Assembly: GCA_002690865.1 (NCBI GenBank)
Contig: NZGG01000001.1
Span: 36,686 to 100,685, forward strand
Direction: 5' to 3'
Origin: Gammaproteobacteria bacterium
Lineage (GTDB): Bacteria; Pseudomonadota; Gammaproteobacteria; Pseudomonadales; Azotimanducaceae
Length of the DNA: 64,000 bases
Each line of letters begins with the position of its first letter. The stretch's first letter is position 1. The translations under genes and the position numbers were made by a program. Positions 1 to 11,136 of the stretch are shown here, in pieces. The notes beneath the pieces were generated by a model that had not been told where the DNA came from, searched no databases, and saw only the letters and a list, made by a program, of their open reading frames with translations.

Positions 1-303
1 CCCTAAATAGGCAATTTTAAGTGGTTGCTCCAAGGCCAGACAAGCAGACATTATCTGCCGAAATATTTGACTCACCTTCTCACCTGTTAACGGACCACTA
101 TTACGCTCTACCAAATGACGCAATACCTTTGCTTCTCTTTCAGGACGATAAAAAACAGGTTCTTCTTCTACTGATTCTATCTGCTTCACTTTTGCAATGT
201 CTTGTGCGCACTGGGCTCTCTCATTCAATAACTGAAGTAATCTTTCATCTAAAGAATCAATACGCTCACGAAGCTCTTCTAGTCCTAATTCTTTATTTAT
301 CAC
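1..303 (-). CDS. pheA: Bifunctional chorismate mutase/prephenate dehydratase (P-protein), N-terminal part, runs off the window
   Basis: Reverse-strand translation VINKELGLEELRERIDSLDERLLQLLNERAQCAQDIAKVKQ...FYRPEREAKVLRHL...IFRQIMSACLALEQPLKIAYLG matches the AroQ chorismate mutase domain; GTG start at 303, in-frame stop just upstream; not in the ORF track. Confidence 0.9.
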   Translation of the reverse strand, partial: MINKELGLEELRERIDSLDERLLQLLNERAQCAQDIAKVKQIESVEEEPVFYRPEREAKVLRHLVERNSGPLTGEKVSQIFRQIMSACLALEQPLKIAYLG

Positions 304-340
304 TCTTTATCGCAGCCACATAATTACTTGATGAAAAACA

Positions 341-2890
341 CTAACCCTCACTCTCGTCTTGCTTAGGTTCATGCACCTGAGCCATACCTACTAAATATTC
401 GTCGTTAGACAGGTTAATCAACCGCACCCCTTGTGTATTTCTCCCCTGAAGCGAAACATCCTCCGCACGTATTCGCACCAAAGTGCCTCTATCGCTTATA
501 AAGATTGCCTCATCCCCATCGAACACCTGAGTGGCCGCAACAACTTCACCATTTCGCGCAGACATTTTCATACCAATCATGCCCTGCCCTCCTCGACCAA
601 TCACAGAAAAATCACCGAAGTTACTTCTTTTTCCAAATCCATTTCGGCTAGAAATCAAAATTTTGCCGTCCTCATCCGGTATCATCAAAGAAATTACTTT
701 TTGTTTGGAGGGTAACTTAATGCCTCGGACCCCTCTAGCTGTGCGCCCCATCGCTCTAACATCTGACTCTTTGAAACGGATTACTTTTCCGTGACTGCCA
801 AAAAGCATCACGTCTTTTGTACCATCAGTAATTGCAGCACCAATCAGTGTATTATCATTCTCTAATTCAATAGCAATTAGGCCAGTACTTCGTTTTCGCG
901 AAAACTCCATCAAAGGAGTCTTTTTTACTGTTCCATTAGAAGTTGCCATAAAGATGTACTTATCATCTCGATACTCATCAAGAGGTAGCATAGCTGTGAT
1001 ACGCTCTAAATCATCTAGTGGTAAAATATTTACTAACGGTCTCCCCCGGGCAGCCCTTCCTGAAGGAGGGATTTGAAATACTCGCAACCAAAAGACCTTG
1101 CCGAGATTCGTAAAACACAAGATAGTATCATGGGTATTAGCTACCATCAGCCTTTCGATAAAATCCTCATCCTTCAGCGAACTGGCCATCTTGCCGCGAC
1201 CGCCCCGTCGCTGCGCTCGATAAGTATCAATAGGTTGAGTCTTCGCGTAGCCGCCCTTCGAAAGAGTCACAACCATGTCCTGCTCCTGGATAAGATCCTC
1301 CATAGTAAGATCTTCCTGAGACTCAATGATCTCTGTCAAACGATCATCACCATAGTCATCACGTACAACCAATAACTCGTCTCTTACGACCTGCATTAAG
1401 TTTTCAGGATTTCCTAAAATATTTAATAGCTGTTCGATCGCATTTATTATCTCCGCATACTCCTCTAGCAGCCGATCCTGTTGCATACTAGTTAAGCTAT
1501 TAAGCCGCATATCTAAGATGGCCTGCGCCTGGTCTTCTGTTAGTTTATAGACTCCACCATCTTGCAAACCATAACGACTATCCAATCCTTCCGGTTTTGC
1601 GGCATTAGGTCCAGCACGCTTCAGCATTGTCACGACACTTTCCGAAGGCCAAGCTTGATGCACTAACCTCTCTTTAGCCATGGCAGTTGACTCAGAGGTC
1701 TTGATAAGCTGAATAACAGGATCGATATTCGTCAATGCGACCACCAATCCCTCAAGGGTGTGTCCTCGTGCGCGCACTCGTCTTAACTCAAATATTGATC
1801 GCCTTGTTACTACCTCTCGACGATGCAAGATAAACGCCTCAAGCACCTGTTTGAGGTTCAGTATCTTCGGCTCATTCTCCACTAATGCTACAATATTTAT
1901 CCCAAAGGCACTTTGTAATTGAGTTTGCGCATAAAGATTATTCAATATGACTTCGCCAACCTCTCCTCGCCGCAACTCAATCACAATGCGAGTATCTTTC
2001 GCAGACTCATCCCGCAGCTCACTGATACCATCAATCTTTTTATCTTTGACGAGCTCAGCAATTCTCTCTATCAACCTGGCACGGTTGACCTGGAAAGGAA
2101 TTTCCTTGACTACAATCGTCTCTCTACCCGTTTTTTCATTTATCTCGATTTCGCACCGGGAACGTATAAAAATTCGGCCCCGTCCAGTGCGATAAGCCTG
2201 AACAATTCCTGCTCGACCATTAATAATTGCTCCTGTTGGAAAATCTGGTCCCTTGACGAATTGCATGAGCTGATCAACATCAAGATTTGAATCATCTATC
2301 AAGGCAACACATGCATTGATAACTTCTGTAAGATTGTGCGGCGGGATATTCGTGGCCATTCCCACTGCGATACCTGTCGATCCATTCACCAAAAGGTTAG
2401 GTACTCTAGAAGGGAGAACCTCCGGCATAGTCAGCGTAGCATCGTAATTCTCTACGAAGTTAACTGTCTCTTTATCAAGATCCGAAAGAATTTCCTGTGC
2501 GATTTTTTGCATTCTCACTTCGGTATAACGCTGCGCCGCCGCACTATCTCCATCAAGAGAACCAAAATTACCTTGCCCATCAATTAACGGATACCGCATA
2601 TTAAAGTCCTGCGCCATCCGAACAATTGTGTCGTAGGCTGCATTATCCCCATGCGGATGATACTTACCGATTATATCTCCAACAACGCGCGCGGATTTCA
2701 AAGTCGGGCGATTGTATATATTGTTGAGTTCGCTCATAGCGAACAGAACGCGCCTATGAACTGGCTTGAGCCCATCCCGCACATCTGGCAATGCTCGAGA
2801 AACAATGACACTCATGGCATATTCCATGAACGAATCTCGAAGCTCATCCTCAATATTGATATCGGCTATATCGCCATCAAACTCAGACAT
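341..2890 (-). CDS. gyrA: DNA gyrase subunit A
   Basis: 849 aa; [30 protein letters not shown], full GyrA architecture. Confidence 0.98.
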   Translation of the reverse strand: MSEFDGDIADINIEDELRDSFMEYAMSVIVSRALPDVRDGLKPVHRRVLFAMSELNNIYNRPTLKSARVVGDIIGKYHPHGDNAAYDTIVRMAQDFNMRYPLIDGQGNFGSLDGDSAAAQRYTEVRMQKIAQEILSDLDKETVNFVENYDATLTMPEVLPSRVPNLLVNGSTGIAVGMATNIPPHNLTEVINACVALIDDSNLDVDQLMQFVKGPDFPTGAIINGRAGIVQAYRTGRGRIFIRSRCEIEINEKTGRETIVVKEIPFQVNRARLIERIAELVKDKKIDGISELRDESAKDTRIVIELRRGEVGEVILNNLYAQTQLQSAFGINIVALVENEPKILNLKQVLEAFILHRREVVTRRSIFELRRVRARGHTLEGLVVALTNIDPVIQLIKTSESTAMAKERLVHQAWPSESVVTMLKRAGPNAAKPEGLDSRYGLQDGGVYKLTEDQAQAILDMRLNSLTSMQQDRLLEEYAEIINAIEQLLNILGNPENLMQVVRDELLVVRDDYGDDRLTEIIESQEDLTMEDLIQEQDMVVTLSKGGYAKTQPIDTYRAQRRGGRGKMASSLKDEDFIERLMVANTHDTILCFTNLGKVFWLRVFQIPPSGRAARGRPLVNILPLDDLERITAMLPLDEYRDDKYIFMATSNGTVKKTPLMEFSRKRSTGLIAIELENDNTLIGAAITDGTKDVMLFGSHGKVIRFKESDVRAMGRTARGVRGIKLPSKQKVISLMIPDEDGKILISSRNGFGKRSNFGDFSVIGRGGQGMIGMKMSARNGEVVAATQVFDGDEAIFISDRGTLVRIRAEDVSLQGRNTQGVRLINLSNDEYLVGMAQVHEPKQDESEG

Positions 2891-3212
2891 TTCCCCTCGT
2901 TTACTTTTCTTTTAAGGTGATTAAATGATGACCATCACCTATCGCGATCATGCGACACCCTAGCAAGGATGGTCCCAAATTTATTACTCGTTTGAACTTT
3001 GCGAAAGCAGCTTTGCAAACCAAATGTTACAAAGTGAAAGTATATCACAAGCGACAAAGTAAACCCACCACTAGGAACGATCTTCTAAATCTATAACTAA
3101 TTGATTTATATTTAGTTTATACATATGAGCCTCCATATATCTACTTCCGAAAAGTAAAATAGCGTGCTCGTGTATAATTAAGGGGAAGCGCATCCCGAGG
3201 ATTAATCATAAG

Positions 3213-4538
3213 ATGTCAGTAGCACCTGCTAATCATGTAATAAATGCGCGCTGGATTGTACCGATCGTTCCAAAAGGCATAGTGCTGGAGCACCACAGCA
3301 TTGTTATTGAAGCTGGTCATATCATTAAAATTTTACCCACCGGAGATCTAGATAAGAAATATCGTTCATACCAGACAACAAACTTACCAGATCATCTTGT
3401 AACGGCCGGGTTCATAAATGCTCATGTTCACTCTGCTATGACCTTATTTAGGGGATATGCAGATGACTTACCTCTTTCAGAATGGTTAAATAATTATATC
3501 TGGCCAGCAGAAGCAAAGTTCGTTAATAGAGAGTTTGTGCGCGATGGAACATCACTCGCCGTAGCGGAGATGATTGCCGGCGGGACCACATGCGCTGCCG
3601 ATACATACTTTTTTCCCGAAGCGATCGCTGAAGTCTGCGAAGAGAATCATTTTCGAGCCCAGGTTGGCATCCCCGTCATACAATTTTCAAACGCTTGGGC
3701 AGACTCCGAGGAAGAGCACCTAACCAAGGGGCTGGAGTTTTTCGAAAACATAAAGACAAGCTCTCTTATCTCAGCAGCATTTTCACCTCATGCCCCTTAT
3801 ACCGTCTCGGACGACGGCTTCCGTCAAGTTCTCAAGCATGCAATAAATCTAGACATCCCAATACATCTGCATCTGCACGAAACCAAGCAAGAGGTAGAAA
3901 CAGCAAGCACTCAAAACAATCGTAGACCATATACACGTATACAGGAGCTCGGGCTTTTAAACGCTCATCTGCAAACAGTTCATATGACTGAAATAAATGA
4001 TGAGGAAGTTCAAAGTCTTTCTAAGCATCAAATACACGTAGCCCACTGTCCCGAATCAAATATGAAACTAGCGAGTGGCATATGCCCAATAAATACTTTG
4101 ATAGAAAATGGCGTTAACGTTGCGTTAGGTACGGATGGTGCCGCTAGTAATAATAATTTAGATATTCTAGCAGAGGCTCGCGCAGCAGCATTCCTATCGA
4201 AGGTTATTACTAACAGCCCGACAGCCATAACTGCAGAAGATGCCCTTTCAATGGCTACCATAAATGGCGCACGGCTTTTGGGACTTGATAATAAGATCGG
4301 TAGTCTTGAAATTGGTAAGCGTGCAGATATCATAGCATTCGACTTTTCCGGTATTAATTTTCAGCCCATATATAATCCAATTTCTCAGTTAATCTATACG
4401 GCTAATGGGCAACATGTCACACATACTTGGATCAATGGTACATGCGTCTATCGAAACAAGCTTTATACCCAGATCGATCTCACCGACCTTAAGGAAAGGG
4501 TCGAAAATTGGAGAAAAAAAATAGGAGGACATCTTTGA
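3213..4538 (+). CDS. mtaD: Amidohydrolase, 5-methylthioadenosine/S-adenosylhomocysteine deaminase family
   Basis: 441 aa; GFINAHVHSAMTLFRGYADDLPL, HLHLHETKQEV, ALGTDGAASNNNLDI; next to ubiG as in Pseudomonas. Confidence 0.88.
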   Translation: MSVAPANHVINARWIVPIVPKGIVLEHHSIVIEAGHIIKILPTGDLDKKYRSYQTTNLPDHLVTAGFINAHVHSAMTLFRGYADDLPLSEWLNNYIWPAEAKFVNREFVRDGTSLAVAEMIAGGTTCAADTYFFPEAIAEVCEENHFRAQVGIPVIQFSNAWADSEEEHLTKGLEFFENIKTSSLISAAFSPHAPYTVSDDGFRQVLKHAINLDIPIHLHLHETKQEVETASTQNNRRPYTRIQELGLLNAHLQTVHMTEINDEEVQSLSKHQIHVAHCPESNMKLASGICPINTLIENGVNVALGTDGAASNNNLDILAEARAAAFLSKVITNSPTAITAEDALSMATINGARLLGLDNKIGSLEIGKRADIIAFDFSGINFQPIYNPISQLIYTANGQHVTHTWINGTCVYRNKLYTQIDLTDLKERVENWRKKIGGHL

Positions 4539-5242
4539 TCAAAGACAACATAGACCAAAAGGAAATCGACAAGTTCGAAATTATCGCAAGACGCTGGTGG
4601 GATCCCTGCAGCGAATTCAAGCCTCTGCATGATATTAACCCGTTAAGATTAGCTTATATCACGGAACGCACAAATCTTCGTGGGAAAAGAGTGTTGGATG
4701 TGGGCTGCGGAGGGGGCATACTTAGCGAAGCTTTATGTGAGGCAGAGGCCAAAGTCACCGGAATTGATGCAGGAGCCGCGCCAATTTCAGTCGCGAAACT
4801 GCATCAGGTCGAGTCAGGATATGATATTGATTATATGCAACTAACCATTGAAGCATTGGCAAACCAGCATCCAGAACCCTATGATGTGATAACGTGTCTT
4901 GAGATGCTAGAGCACGTTCCAGATCCGGACTCGATCATCCAGACATGTTCTCATCTACTCAAACCCTCAGGAGACCTTTTTCTATCTACAATCAATAGGA
5001 ACCCAAAATCTTACTTATTCATGGTGCTCGGTGCCGAATACTTGCTTAGATTATTACCCAAAGGCACGCATAGCTACAGCAAGTTTATAACCCCAGCAGA
5101 AGTGGGGGAATCTATACGCACTCATAACCTGAATCTAAATGATTTAACTGGCATGACTTACAATCCTATAACGAAACGCTATAAACTCAGCAGGGATGTA
5201 GATGTGAACTATATAGTCCATGCAAAAAAACCTAGTTTGTAG
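4535..5242 (+). CDS. ubiG: Ubiquinone biosynthesis O-methyltransferase UbiG
   Basis: FEIIARRWWDPCSEFKPLHDINPLRLAYI...VLDVGCGGGILSEALCEAEAKVTGID; TTG start at 4535 after AGGAGG, overlapping the mtaD stop (ORF track starts at 4508). Confidence 0.92.
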   Translation: MIKDNIDQKEIDKFEIIARRWWDPCSEFKPLHDINPLRLAYITERTNLRGKRVLDVGCGGGILSEALCEAEAKVTGIDAGAAPISVAKLHQVESGYDIDYMQLTIEALANQHPEPYDVITCLEMLEHVPDPDSIIQTCSHLLKPSGDLFLSTINRNPKSYLFMVLGAEYLLRLLPKGTHSYSKFITPAEVGESIRTHNLNLNDLTGMTYNPITKRYKLSRDVDVNYIVHAKKPSL

Positions 5243-5418
5243 ATTTAGCTGCCCCGCGTAATGCTTTCAATTTGGAAATCCCATGCGTCACTAATGGGCA
5301 TAGCAAAAGGTCTTTCGAATTCACAATCTCTATTTAAATCTGATTTAATCTGTCAAAGAGCTATTCAAGTGAACCATCCGGAAACCATTATTTCAGTAAA
5401 TAAAGGGAAAGCTTTTTG

Positions 5419-6159
5419 ATGCCAATATCCAGTTATAAACCTAATCCATGCCTTTTAGAAAAACAGATTATTCTCATTACAGGTGCTGGAGACGGTATTG
5501 GTCGAAATGTTGCGAAAACTTACGCAAGCTTTGGTGCGACTGTTTTATTGATGGGTCGCACAGTCAGCAAGCTTGAGAAAGTCTATGATGAAATTATAAG
5601 TGAAAATCATCCAGAGCCAGCAATAATACCTCTTGATCTTGGTAATCTTGAAATGGTAACCCTTACCGAACTTTCGGATAATATTACTGCGAACTATGGT
5701 CGACTCGACAGCCTACTCCATAACGCTGGTGTAATTGGGCAAAAAACCCCGGTGGAATATAGCGATACAGAAGAGTGGGAAAGAGTAATGCAGATCAATT
5801 TTAGTGGGGCAGTTCTTCTCACCCGATCATTACTTCCTTTGCTACAGAGGTCGTCATCCGCATCGCTAGTCTTTACAAGTTCTGCTGTCGGCAGAACACC
5901 GAGAGCATATTGGGGAGCGTATTGTGTATCTAAATACGCAATCGAGGGTTTTGCCCTATTACTTGCCGATGAGTTAGAGAATACGTCAACAATTCGAGTT
6001 AATATCGTAAATCCCGGTGCTACGAGAACAAAGATGCGGGCAACAGCCTACCCCAATGAGGACCCACTGACATTAAAGACGCCAGAGGAATTAATGAACC
6101 TTTATCTTTATTTAGTAGACCCTAACAATAAAGAGAATGGTCAAACTTTCAATGGATGA
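5419..6159 (+). CDS. yciK: SDR family oxidoreductase, YciK-like
   Basis: ITGAGDGIGRNVAKTYASFGATVLLMGR, YWGAYCVSKYAIEG; ATG at 5419. Confidence 0.85.
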   Translation: MPISSYKPNPCLLEKQIILITGAGDGIGRNVAKTYASFGATVLLMGRTVSKLEKVYDEIISENHPEPAIIPLDLGNLEMVTLTELSDNITANYGRLDSLLHNAGVIGQKTPVEYSDTEEWERVMQINFSGAVLLTRSLLPLLQRSSSASLVFTSSAVGRTPRAYWGAYCVSKYAIEGFALLLADELENTSTIRVNIVNPGATRTKMRATAYPNEDPLTLKTPEELMNLYLYLVDPNNKENGQTFNG

Positions 6160-6272
6160 TTCATAGAAACCTCAGTTTTGAACTCTTAGAGTCGACTACT
6201 CAAACAATGGGAGATTATTTTATTTCAGGACAAATAGGATATGTGCTTACAAAGTTTCCACAAAATACGTAC

Positions 6273-7010
6273 CTAGTCCTTTCGAACTCTAGCTAAATCA
6301 TAGAGATCATCGGTTTCTTTCTTCCCCAATTCCAAGAATCTGCCAACCTTTACGCGCGAAGGCACAAAAAAACTGCCGAATCGAACACGCTTTAATCGGC
6401 TGACGGTTAAACCTTGAGACTCCCACAGACGTCGAACCTCACGATTTCTTCCCTCCATTAGTACAACATAATACCAGTGATTAGCGCCGACAGAACCCAA
6501 GGGTCTTTTAATATCAGTGAACCTTGCCAGTCCATCTTCAAGCGTTACTCCCTCTCGTAAATTTCTTAAATTTTCATCAGTTACATTACCTAAGACTCTT
6601 ACGGCATACTCCCTATCAATACAACTTGATGGATGCGCCAACTTATTAGCCAACTCTCCATCAGTAGTAAATAACAACAATCCACTTGTATTAAAATCAA
6701 GGCGTCCGATAGATATCCAGCGTTGATTCTTTAACTTTGGTAGATTTCTGAATACCGTATGCCTACCCTCCGGGTCATCTCGAGAACAAATTTCTCCTGC
6801 GGGCTTGTTATATAAAAGATGGCGGTGGGCAGCCTTCCTGGGAGCTAGGATATGCCCATCGACTTGTATTGTGTCGCTCTCGAGAACCCTATCTCCCAGT
6901 TTAGCAATTGTTCCATTAACTTTTATACGACCTGCACCAATCCAATTCTCCATAGCCCTTCGACTACCGAGTCCAGCATTCGCTAAAGTTTTCTGTAATT
7001 TCTGTGACAT
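6273..7010 (-). CDS. rluB: 23S rRNA pseudouridine synthase RluB-like
   Basis: S4 domain MSQKLQKTLANAGLGSRRAMENWI plus GRLDFNTSGLLLFTTDGELANKLAHPS; next to scpB. Confidence 0.88.
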   Translation of the reverse strand: MSQKLQKTLANAGLGSRRAMENWIGAGRIKVNGTIAKLGDRVLESDTIQVDGHILAPRKAAHRHLLYNKPAGEICSRDDPEGRHTVFRNLPKLKNQRWISIGRLDFNTSGLLLFTTDGELANKLAHPSSCIDREYAVRVLGNVTDENLRNLREGVTLEDGLARFTDIKRPLGSVGANHWYYVVLMEGRNREVRRLWESQGLTVSRLKRVRFGSFFVPSRVKVGRFLELGKKETDDLYDLARVRKD

Positions 7011-7070
7011 AAGAGATAGCAGCTCGGACGGGGAAGGCTCTACTTGGCAGCTCGCATAAAAGCAAACGAT

Positions 7071-7928
7071 CTAATCTTCACGATCAAGATCATCTATTGA
7101 AAAAACATCAGCGTTGCTAGATGACTTCTCAGAGACCTGTGGCAGCGGACTGGTCTTTATATCATTATCTAACACGGCATCATTATCTCTCTCAACCTGT
7201 TCTTTTTCATCGTCTCTCCCTGACTGAGTATACCCATCGACTGGGAACAACGAGTGTATATTATAGTCGATAGCTCTCGCCTCAGCAGAGGCCTCTTCAA
7301 GCGTTTGTTTGGTTGCAGTTTCGGCAGCCAGCGCCGTCCCTTGCTCATTATGATTTGCCTCTTCGACAAGCTCTGAAAAATCTAGTTCTTCATTTACTTT
7401 ACCCACCTCATCTGCCTCTGATAAGTCCGGTAATTCGCCTAAACCGGAAAGATTAAAATAATCTAAGAAGTTTTTTGTGGTCGCATATGTGGCGGGTCGC
7501 CCCGGAACATCACGATAGCCAACGACTCGAACCCACTCTCTCTCTATAAGAGTTCGCATAATATTCGTACTTACGGCAACACCCCTCACATTCTCTATAT
7601 CACCGCGAGTTATTGGTTGCTTGTATGCGATCAAAGCTAAGGTTTCTAGTAATGCTCGCGAGTAACGTTGCGGTTTCTCATCCCAAAGTCTACTGACCCA
7701 TTCACTATATTCTTGACGAACTTGGAATCGATAACCACTTGCAACTTGCTTCAATTCAAATCCTCTCCCGCTACAACTTTCTTCTATCTGTTCTAAAGCT
7801 TCAAGAATCTGGGTTCTAGTAGGCTGCTCACCATCGAATAGTCCAATTATCTTATCTAGATTTAAAGGGCAGTCTGCTGCGAGTATGGCACCTTCAATAA
7901 TCTGACGTAACGAAGAAAGGTCATTCAT
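7071..7928 (-). CDS. scpB: Segregation and condensation protein B
   Basis: ETLALIAYKQPITRGDIENVRGVAVSTNIMRTLIEREWVRVVGYRDVPGRPATYATTKNFLDYF. Confidence 0.94.
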   Translation of the reverse strand: MNDLSSLRQIIEGAILAADCPLNLDKIIGLFDGEQPTRTQILEALEQIEESCSGRGFELKQVASGYRFQVRQEYSEWVSRLWDEKPQRYSRALLETLALIAYKQPITRGDIENVRGVAVSTNIMRTLIEREWVRVVGYRDVPGRPATYATTKNFLDYFNLSGLGELPDLSEADEVGKVNEELDFSELVEEANHNEQGTALAAETATKQTLEEASAEARAIDYNIHSLFPVDGYTQSGRDDEKEQVERDNDAVLDNDIKTSPLPQVSEKSSSNADVFSIDDLDRED

Positions 7929-8760
7929 TATCTATTACTCGCCCCGATGAGATTTTGACATGAATTGGAGCATAGGGCCCAGTCTGAATTACTTGCAAGT
8001 CGGACTCCTTAATTAGCTCTAATATTGCTATGAAAGTCACAACCACGCCTGCTTTGCCTTCCTCTAGCGAAAAAAGTGAGGCAAATAGTACAAATTGGCC
8101 CCCGGCCTTACTCACTTTTTCTAAAATATCTGACATTCGCTCCCTAGTTGAGAGTGGTTCCAAAGCGATGTGGTGACTTGAAAAATTCTCTGCGCGTTTC
8201 AAAACTGATGCTAATGCTAAAAGTATTTCTTGCAATTGCAGTTGAGGAATCGGCCTCGGCTTATCCTCCAAAGTAATAGGAGCTTTGGCGACCCAAATAT
8301 CTCGATTCATTCTTGCAATAGCATTTAAATCTAGCGCTGCTTGCTTAAAACGCTCATATTCCTGAAGTTTTCTTATCAATTCTGCCCTTGGGTCATCATC
8401 AACCTCTTCTTCCTCTTCATGTCTGGGGAGTAGCATTCTAGATTTAACCTCAGTGAGAACTGCGGCCATAAGCAAATATTCTGCAGCAAGTTCGAACTTG
8501 AGCTCTTCCATAAAGCCAATATAGTCCATATATTGCTTGGTAATATCTGCAACTTTGATCTCCAATATATCTAAGTTCTGACGCCTTATGAGGTAAAGTA
8601 ATAAGTCGAGCGGGCCTTCGAATGCCTCAAGAATCACCTCCAAAGCATCTGGCGGGATGTAAAGGTCCGAAGGGATTTCAGATACTGGGGCACCTCCGAC
8701 CAACGCTAACGGAATTTTCTGTTGCCCATCAGGGCTTCCTAAATGATCTTTCTCTCGCAT
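7921..8760 (-). CDS. scpA: Segregation and condensation protein A
   Basis: FEGPLDLLLYLIRRQNLDILEIKVADITKQYMDYI; overlaps scpB by 8 nt. Confidence 0.94.
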   Translation of the reverse strand: MREKDHLGSPDGQQKIPLALVGGAPVSEIPSDLYIPPDALEVILEAFEGPLDLLLYLIRRQNLDILEIKVADITKQYMDYIGFMEELKFELAAEYLLMAAVLTEVKSRMLLPRHEEEEEVDDDPRAELIRKLQEYERFKQAALDLNAIARMNRDIWVAKAPITLEDKPRPIPQLQLQEILLALASVLKRAENFSSHHIALEPLSTRERMSDILEKVSKAGGQFVLFASLFSLEEGKAGVVVTFIAILELIKESDLQVIQTGPYAPIHVKISSGRVIDNE

Positions 8761-8800
8761 TTTTTTCTAGTCGATTATCAATAATTATACGAGAAGAAGC

Positions 8801-10015
8801 TTATCTATACTCCAAGCCCATCGCGGATCTGACTTCTTCTAAAGTAGATTTAGCGATAACTCTCGCCTTTTCACATCCTTCCGAAACAATACTCTTCACC
8901 AAATCTGGGTTTGACTCATACTGTTTCGCCCGTTCACGCATAGGTTGTTGTTCTTCCAAGACCGCTTCAATAAGAGGCTTTTTACAGTCAATACATCCAA
9001 TAGTTCCGCTCCTACAGCCTTGTATGACCCACTCCTGTTGGTCAGACTCAGAATAAATCTTATGCAAAGCAAAAACGGGACACTTGCTAGGATCACCGGG
9101 ATCATTGCGCCTAACGCGCGCGGGGTCGGTAGTCATAGTCTTTATCTTTTTATCGACTGAATCCGGTTCTTCGCGCAGAGAAATTGTATTGTCATAGGAT
9201 TTAGACATCTTATATCCATCCAGGCCCGGCATCACAGAAGCATCCGTCAAAAGCGCCTGAGGTTCCGGAAGTATTACTTTCCCCCCACCCTCTAAGTAAC
9301 CGAATAATCTATCTCTATCGCTTAATGGAATGTTTTGCTGATCAGACACAAGTGCCGTCGCGGTTTCCAAAGCCTCCTGATTACCCCTCTCCATATAATC
9401 CCGCCGTAAACCGCGGTATAACTTAGCATTTTTCCTGCCCAGCTTTCTAATTGCTCCCTCCGCGATATCTTCAAAGCCTAAATCCCGCCCATAGATATGA
9501 TTGAATCTTCTGGCAATCTCGCGCGTCATTTCTACATGCGGAACCTGATCAGCTCCAACCGGCACATTACCTGCCTGATATATCAATATATCAGCGCTCT
9601 GCAGTACCGGATAACCCAGAAAACCGTAGGTTGCGAGTTCTCGTTCCTTATTTTTAGTTAACATATCTTTATAACTAGGTACTCTTTCGACCCAGCTTAA
9701 TGGAGTAATCATCGACAAAAGAAGGTGCAGTTCAGCATGCTCTGGAACTCTAGACTGGATAAACAAGGAGCTCGACCCGGGATTAACCCCAGCAGCAAGC
9801 CAGTCGACAACCATCTGCCAGACATTCTCCTGAATTACTTCAGGTTCGTCATAATGGGTAGTTAAGGCATGCCAATCAGCCACAAAAAACATGCAATCGT
9901 ATTCATGCTGCAACGTGAGCCAGTTTTTCAACACTCCATGATAGTGGCCAAGATGCAGCCGTCCTGTAGGACGCATACCCGAGAGAACACGTTTTTGAGA
10001 ATCAATAAAACTCAA
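8801..10015 (-). CDS. trpS: Tryptophanyl-tRNA synthetase
   Basis: LSGMRPTGRLHLGHYHGVLKNW (HIGH), GYKMSKSYDN (KMSKS); TTG start. Confidence 0.94.
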   Translation of the reverse strand: MSFIDSQKRVLSGMRPTGRLHLGHYHGVLKNWLTLQHEYDCMFFVADWHALTTHYDEPEVIQENVWQMVVDWLAAGVNPGSSSLFIQSRVPEHAELHLLLSMITPLSWVERVPSYKDMLTKNKERELATYGFLGYPVLQSADILIYQAGNVPVGADQVPHVEMTREIARRFNHIYGRDLGFEDIAEGAIRKLGRKNAKLYRGLRRDYMERGNQEALETATALVSDQQNIPLSDRDRLFGYLEGGGKVILPEPQALLTDASVMPGLDGYKMSKSYDNTISLREEPDSVDKKIKTMTTDPARVRRNDPGDPSKCPVFALHKIYSESDQQEWVIQGCRSGTIGCIDCKKPLIEAVLEEQQPMRERAKQYESNPDLVKSIVSEGCEKARVIAKSTLEEVRSAMGLEYR

Positions 10016-10266
10016 GCTAGCACCTACTCACTAGGGATGACTCAAACGAAGAAAATCTGGACTTTATCAAAAGGAGAACCAAGTTTGATTTCCTTAAGTT
10101 TACAGGAGGAGAGGTAGCAAACAAAATATTACGTTCATTCTATAAGGACTCCAGGAGCACCTTGTTTCTAATGAAACTTCTCTCAAAATTAAGTTCATCA
10201 ATAATCTTTCTCTAAAAATAATACGTAGAATGCATTATGATCATGGATCGACCCGGACAAACACCT

Positions 10267-10827
10267 ATGAAACAATTTGTAGAACTTTTACCAGTAGCGC
10301 TATTTGTAGCTGTTTATTTCTTTACTAAAGATATCTACTTAAGCACATCACTATTAATGGGTGGTATGTGTCTGCAAGTAGGATTCGAGTATGGCAAGAA
10401 TAAAAAAGTAAGTAAGCAAACACAAATTATTTTCTGGGTAGCAATGATTTTTGGGGGTGCCACGTTGTTTTTTCGAAATGAAGAATTCATTCAGTGGAAA
10501 CCAACCATCGTGAATTGGCTATTTTGTACCGTATTAATTACAAGCCAATACCTGGCAAAAGACAACCTTTTAAAAAAAATGCTTGGATCACAGATAATCC
10601 TGCCTGATGGAATCTGGCGAGTTTTAGCAATTGGCTGGGCTGCTGGCTTCTTTTTTGCGGGACTGTTAAATCTGTTTGTCGCTTATAACTTTACTTTAGA
10701 TTTTTGGGTTAGTTATAAACTTTTTGGAGGGTTCATAATTACACTGATTTATATAATCATCACGATAATTTACCTCTCAAAAGGCGGTTATCTCAGAGAA
10801 AAAGAAATCTCAGACTCAGAAGGATGA
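10267..10827 (+). CDS. yciB: Inner membrane-spanning / septation protein A (YciB)
   Basis: MKQFVELLPVALFVAVYFFTKDIY, multi-TM; ATG at 10267 preferred over the ORF-track start. Confidence 0.88.
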   Translation: MKQFVELLPVALFVAVYFFTKDIYLSTSLLMGGMCLQVGFEYGKNKKVSKQTQIIFWVAMIFGGATLFFRNEEFIQWKPTIVNWLFCTVLITSQYLAKDNLLKKMLGSQIILPDGIWRVLAIGWAAGFFFAGLLNLFVAYNFTLDFWVSYKLFGGFIITLIYIIITIIYLSKGGYLREKEISDSEG

Positions 10828-10836
10828 GGTATATTA

Positions 10837-11136
10837 ATGTTATATGCATTTATTAGTGAAGATAAGGCAGGCACACAATCGCTAAGAGTAAAGGCGCGTC
10901 CGGCCCACTTGGAGAGGCTTCAAAAATTATACGAGGCTGGCCGACTTGTTATCGCTGGACCTCATCCCGCCATAGATAACGAAGACCCTGGGGATGATGG
11001 TTTTACAGGTAGTCTAATAATTGCTGAATTTGATTCGATAGAAGCCGCCAAAATTTGGGCTGATGCAGATCCTTATCGGACTCAAGAAGTGTACAAAAAA
11101 ACAGTGGTAAAACCATTTAAGAGAGTACTCCCATAA
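10837..11136 (+). CDS. yciI: YciI family protein
   Basis: MLYAFISEDKAGTQSLRVKARPAHLERLQKLYEAGRLVIAGPHPA. Confidence 0.9.
   Translation: MLYAFISEDKAGTQSLRVKARPAHLERLQKLYEAGRLVIAGPHPAIDNEDPGDDGFTGSLIIAEFDSIEAAKIWADADPYRTQEVYKKTVVKPFKRVLP

Noticed and set aside
21-323. + strand 100-aa ORF in the track
   Set aside because: Antisense to the clearly coding pheA N-terminus.
431-2920. Several + strand ORFs antisense to gyrA (431-715, 531-794, 1073-1375, 1919-2290, 1947-2195, 2336-2587, 2651-2920)
   Set aside because: Shadow ORFs opposite a conserved gene; no recognisable family and no start-site context.
8622-9056. 144-aa + strand ORF
   Set aside because: Antisense to scpA/trpS; composition typical of a shadow ORF.
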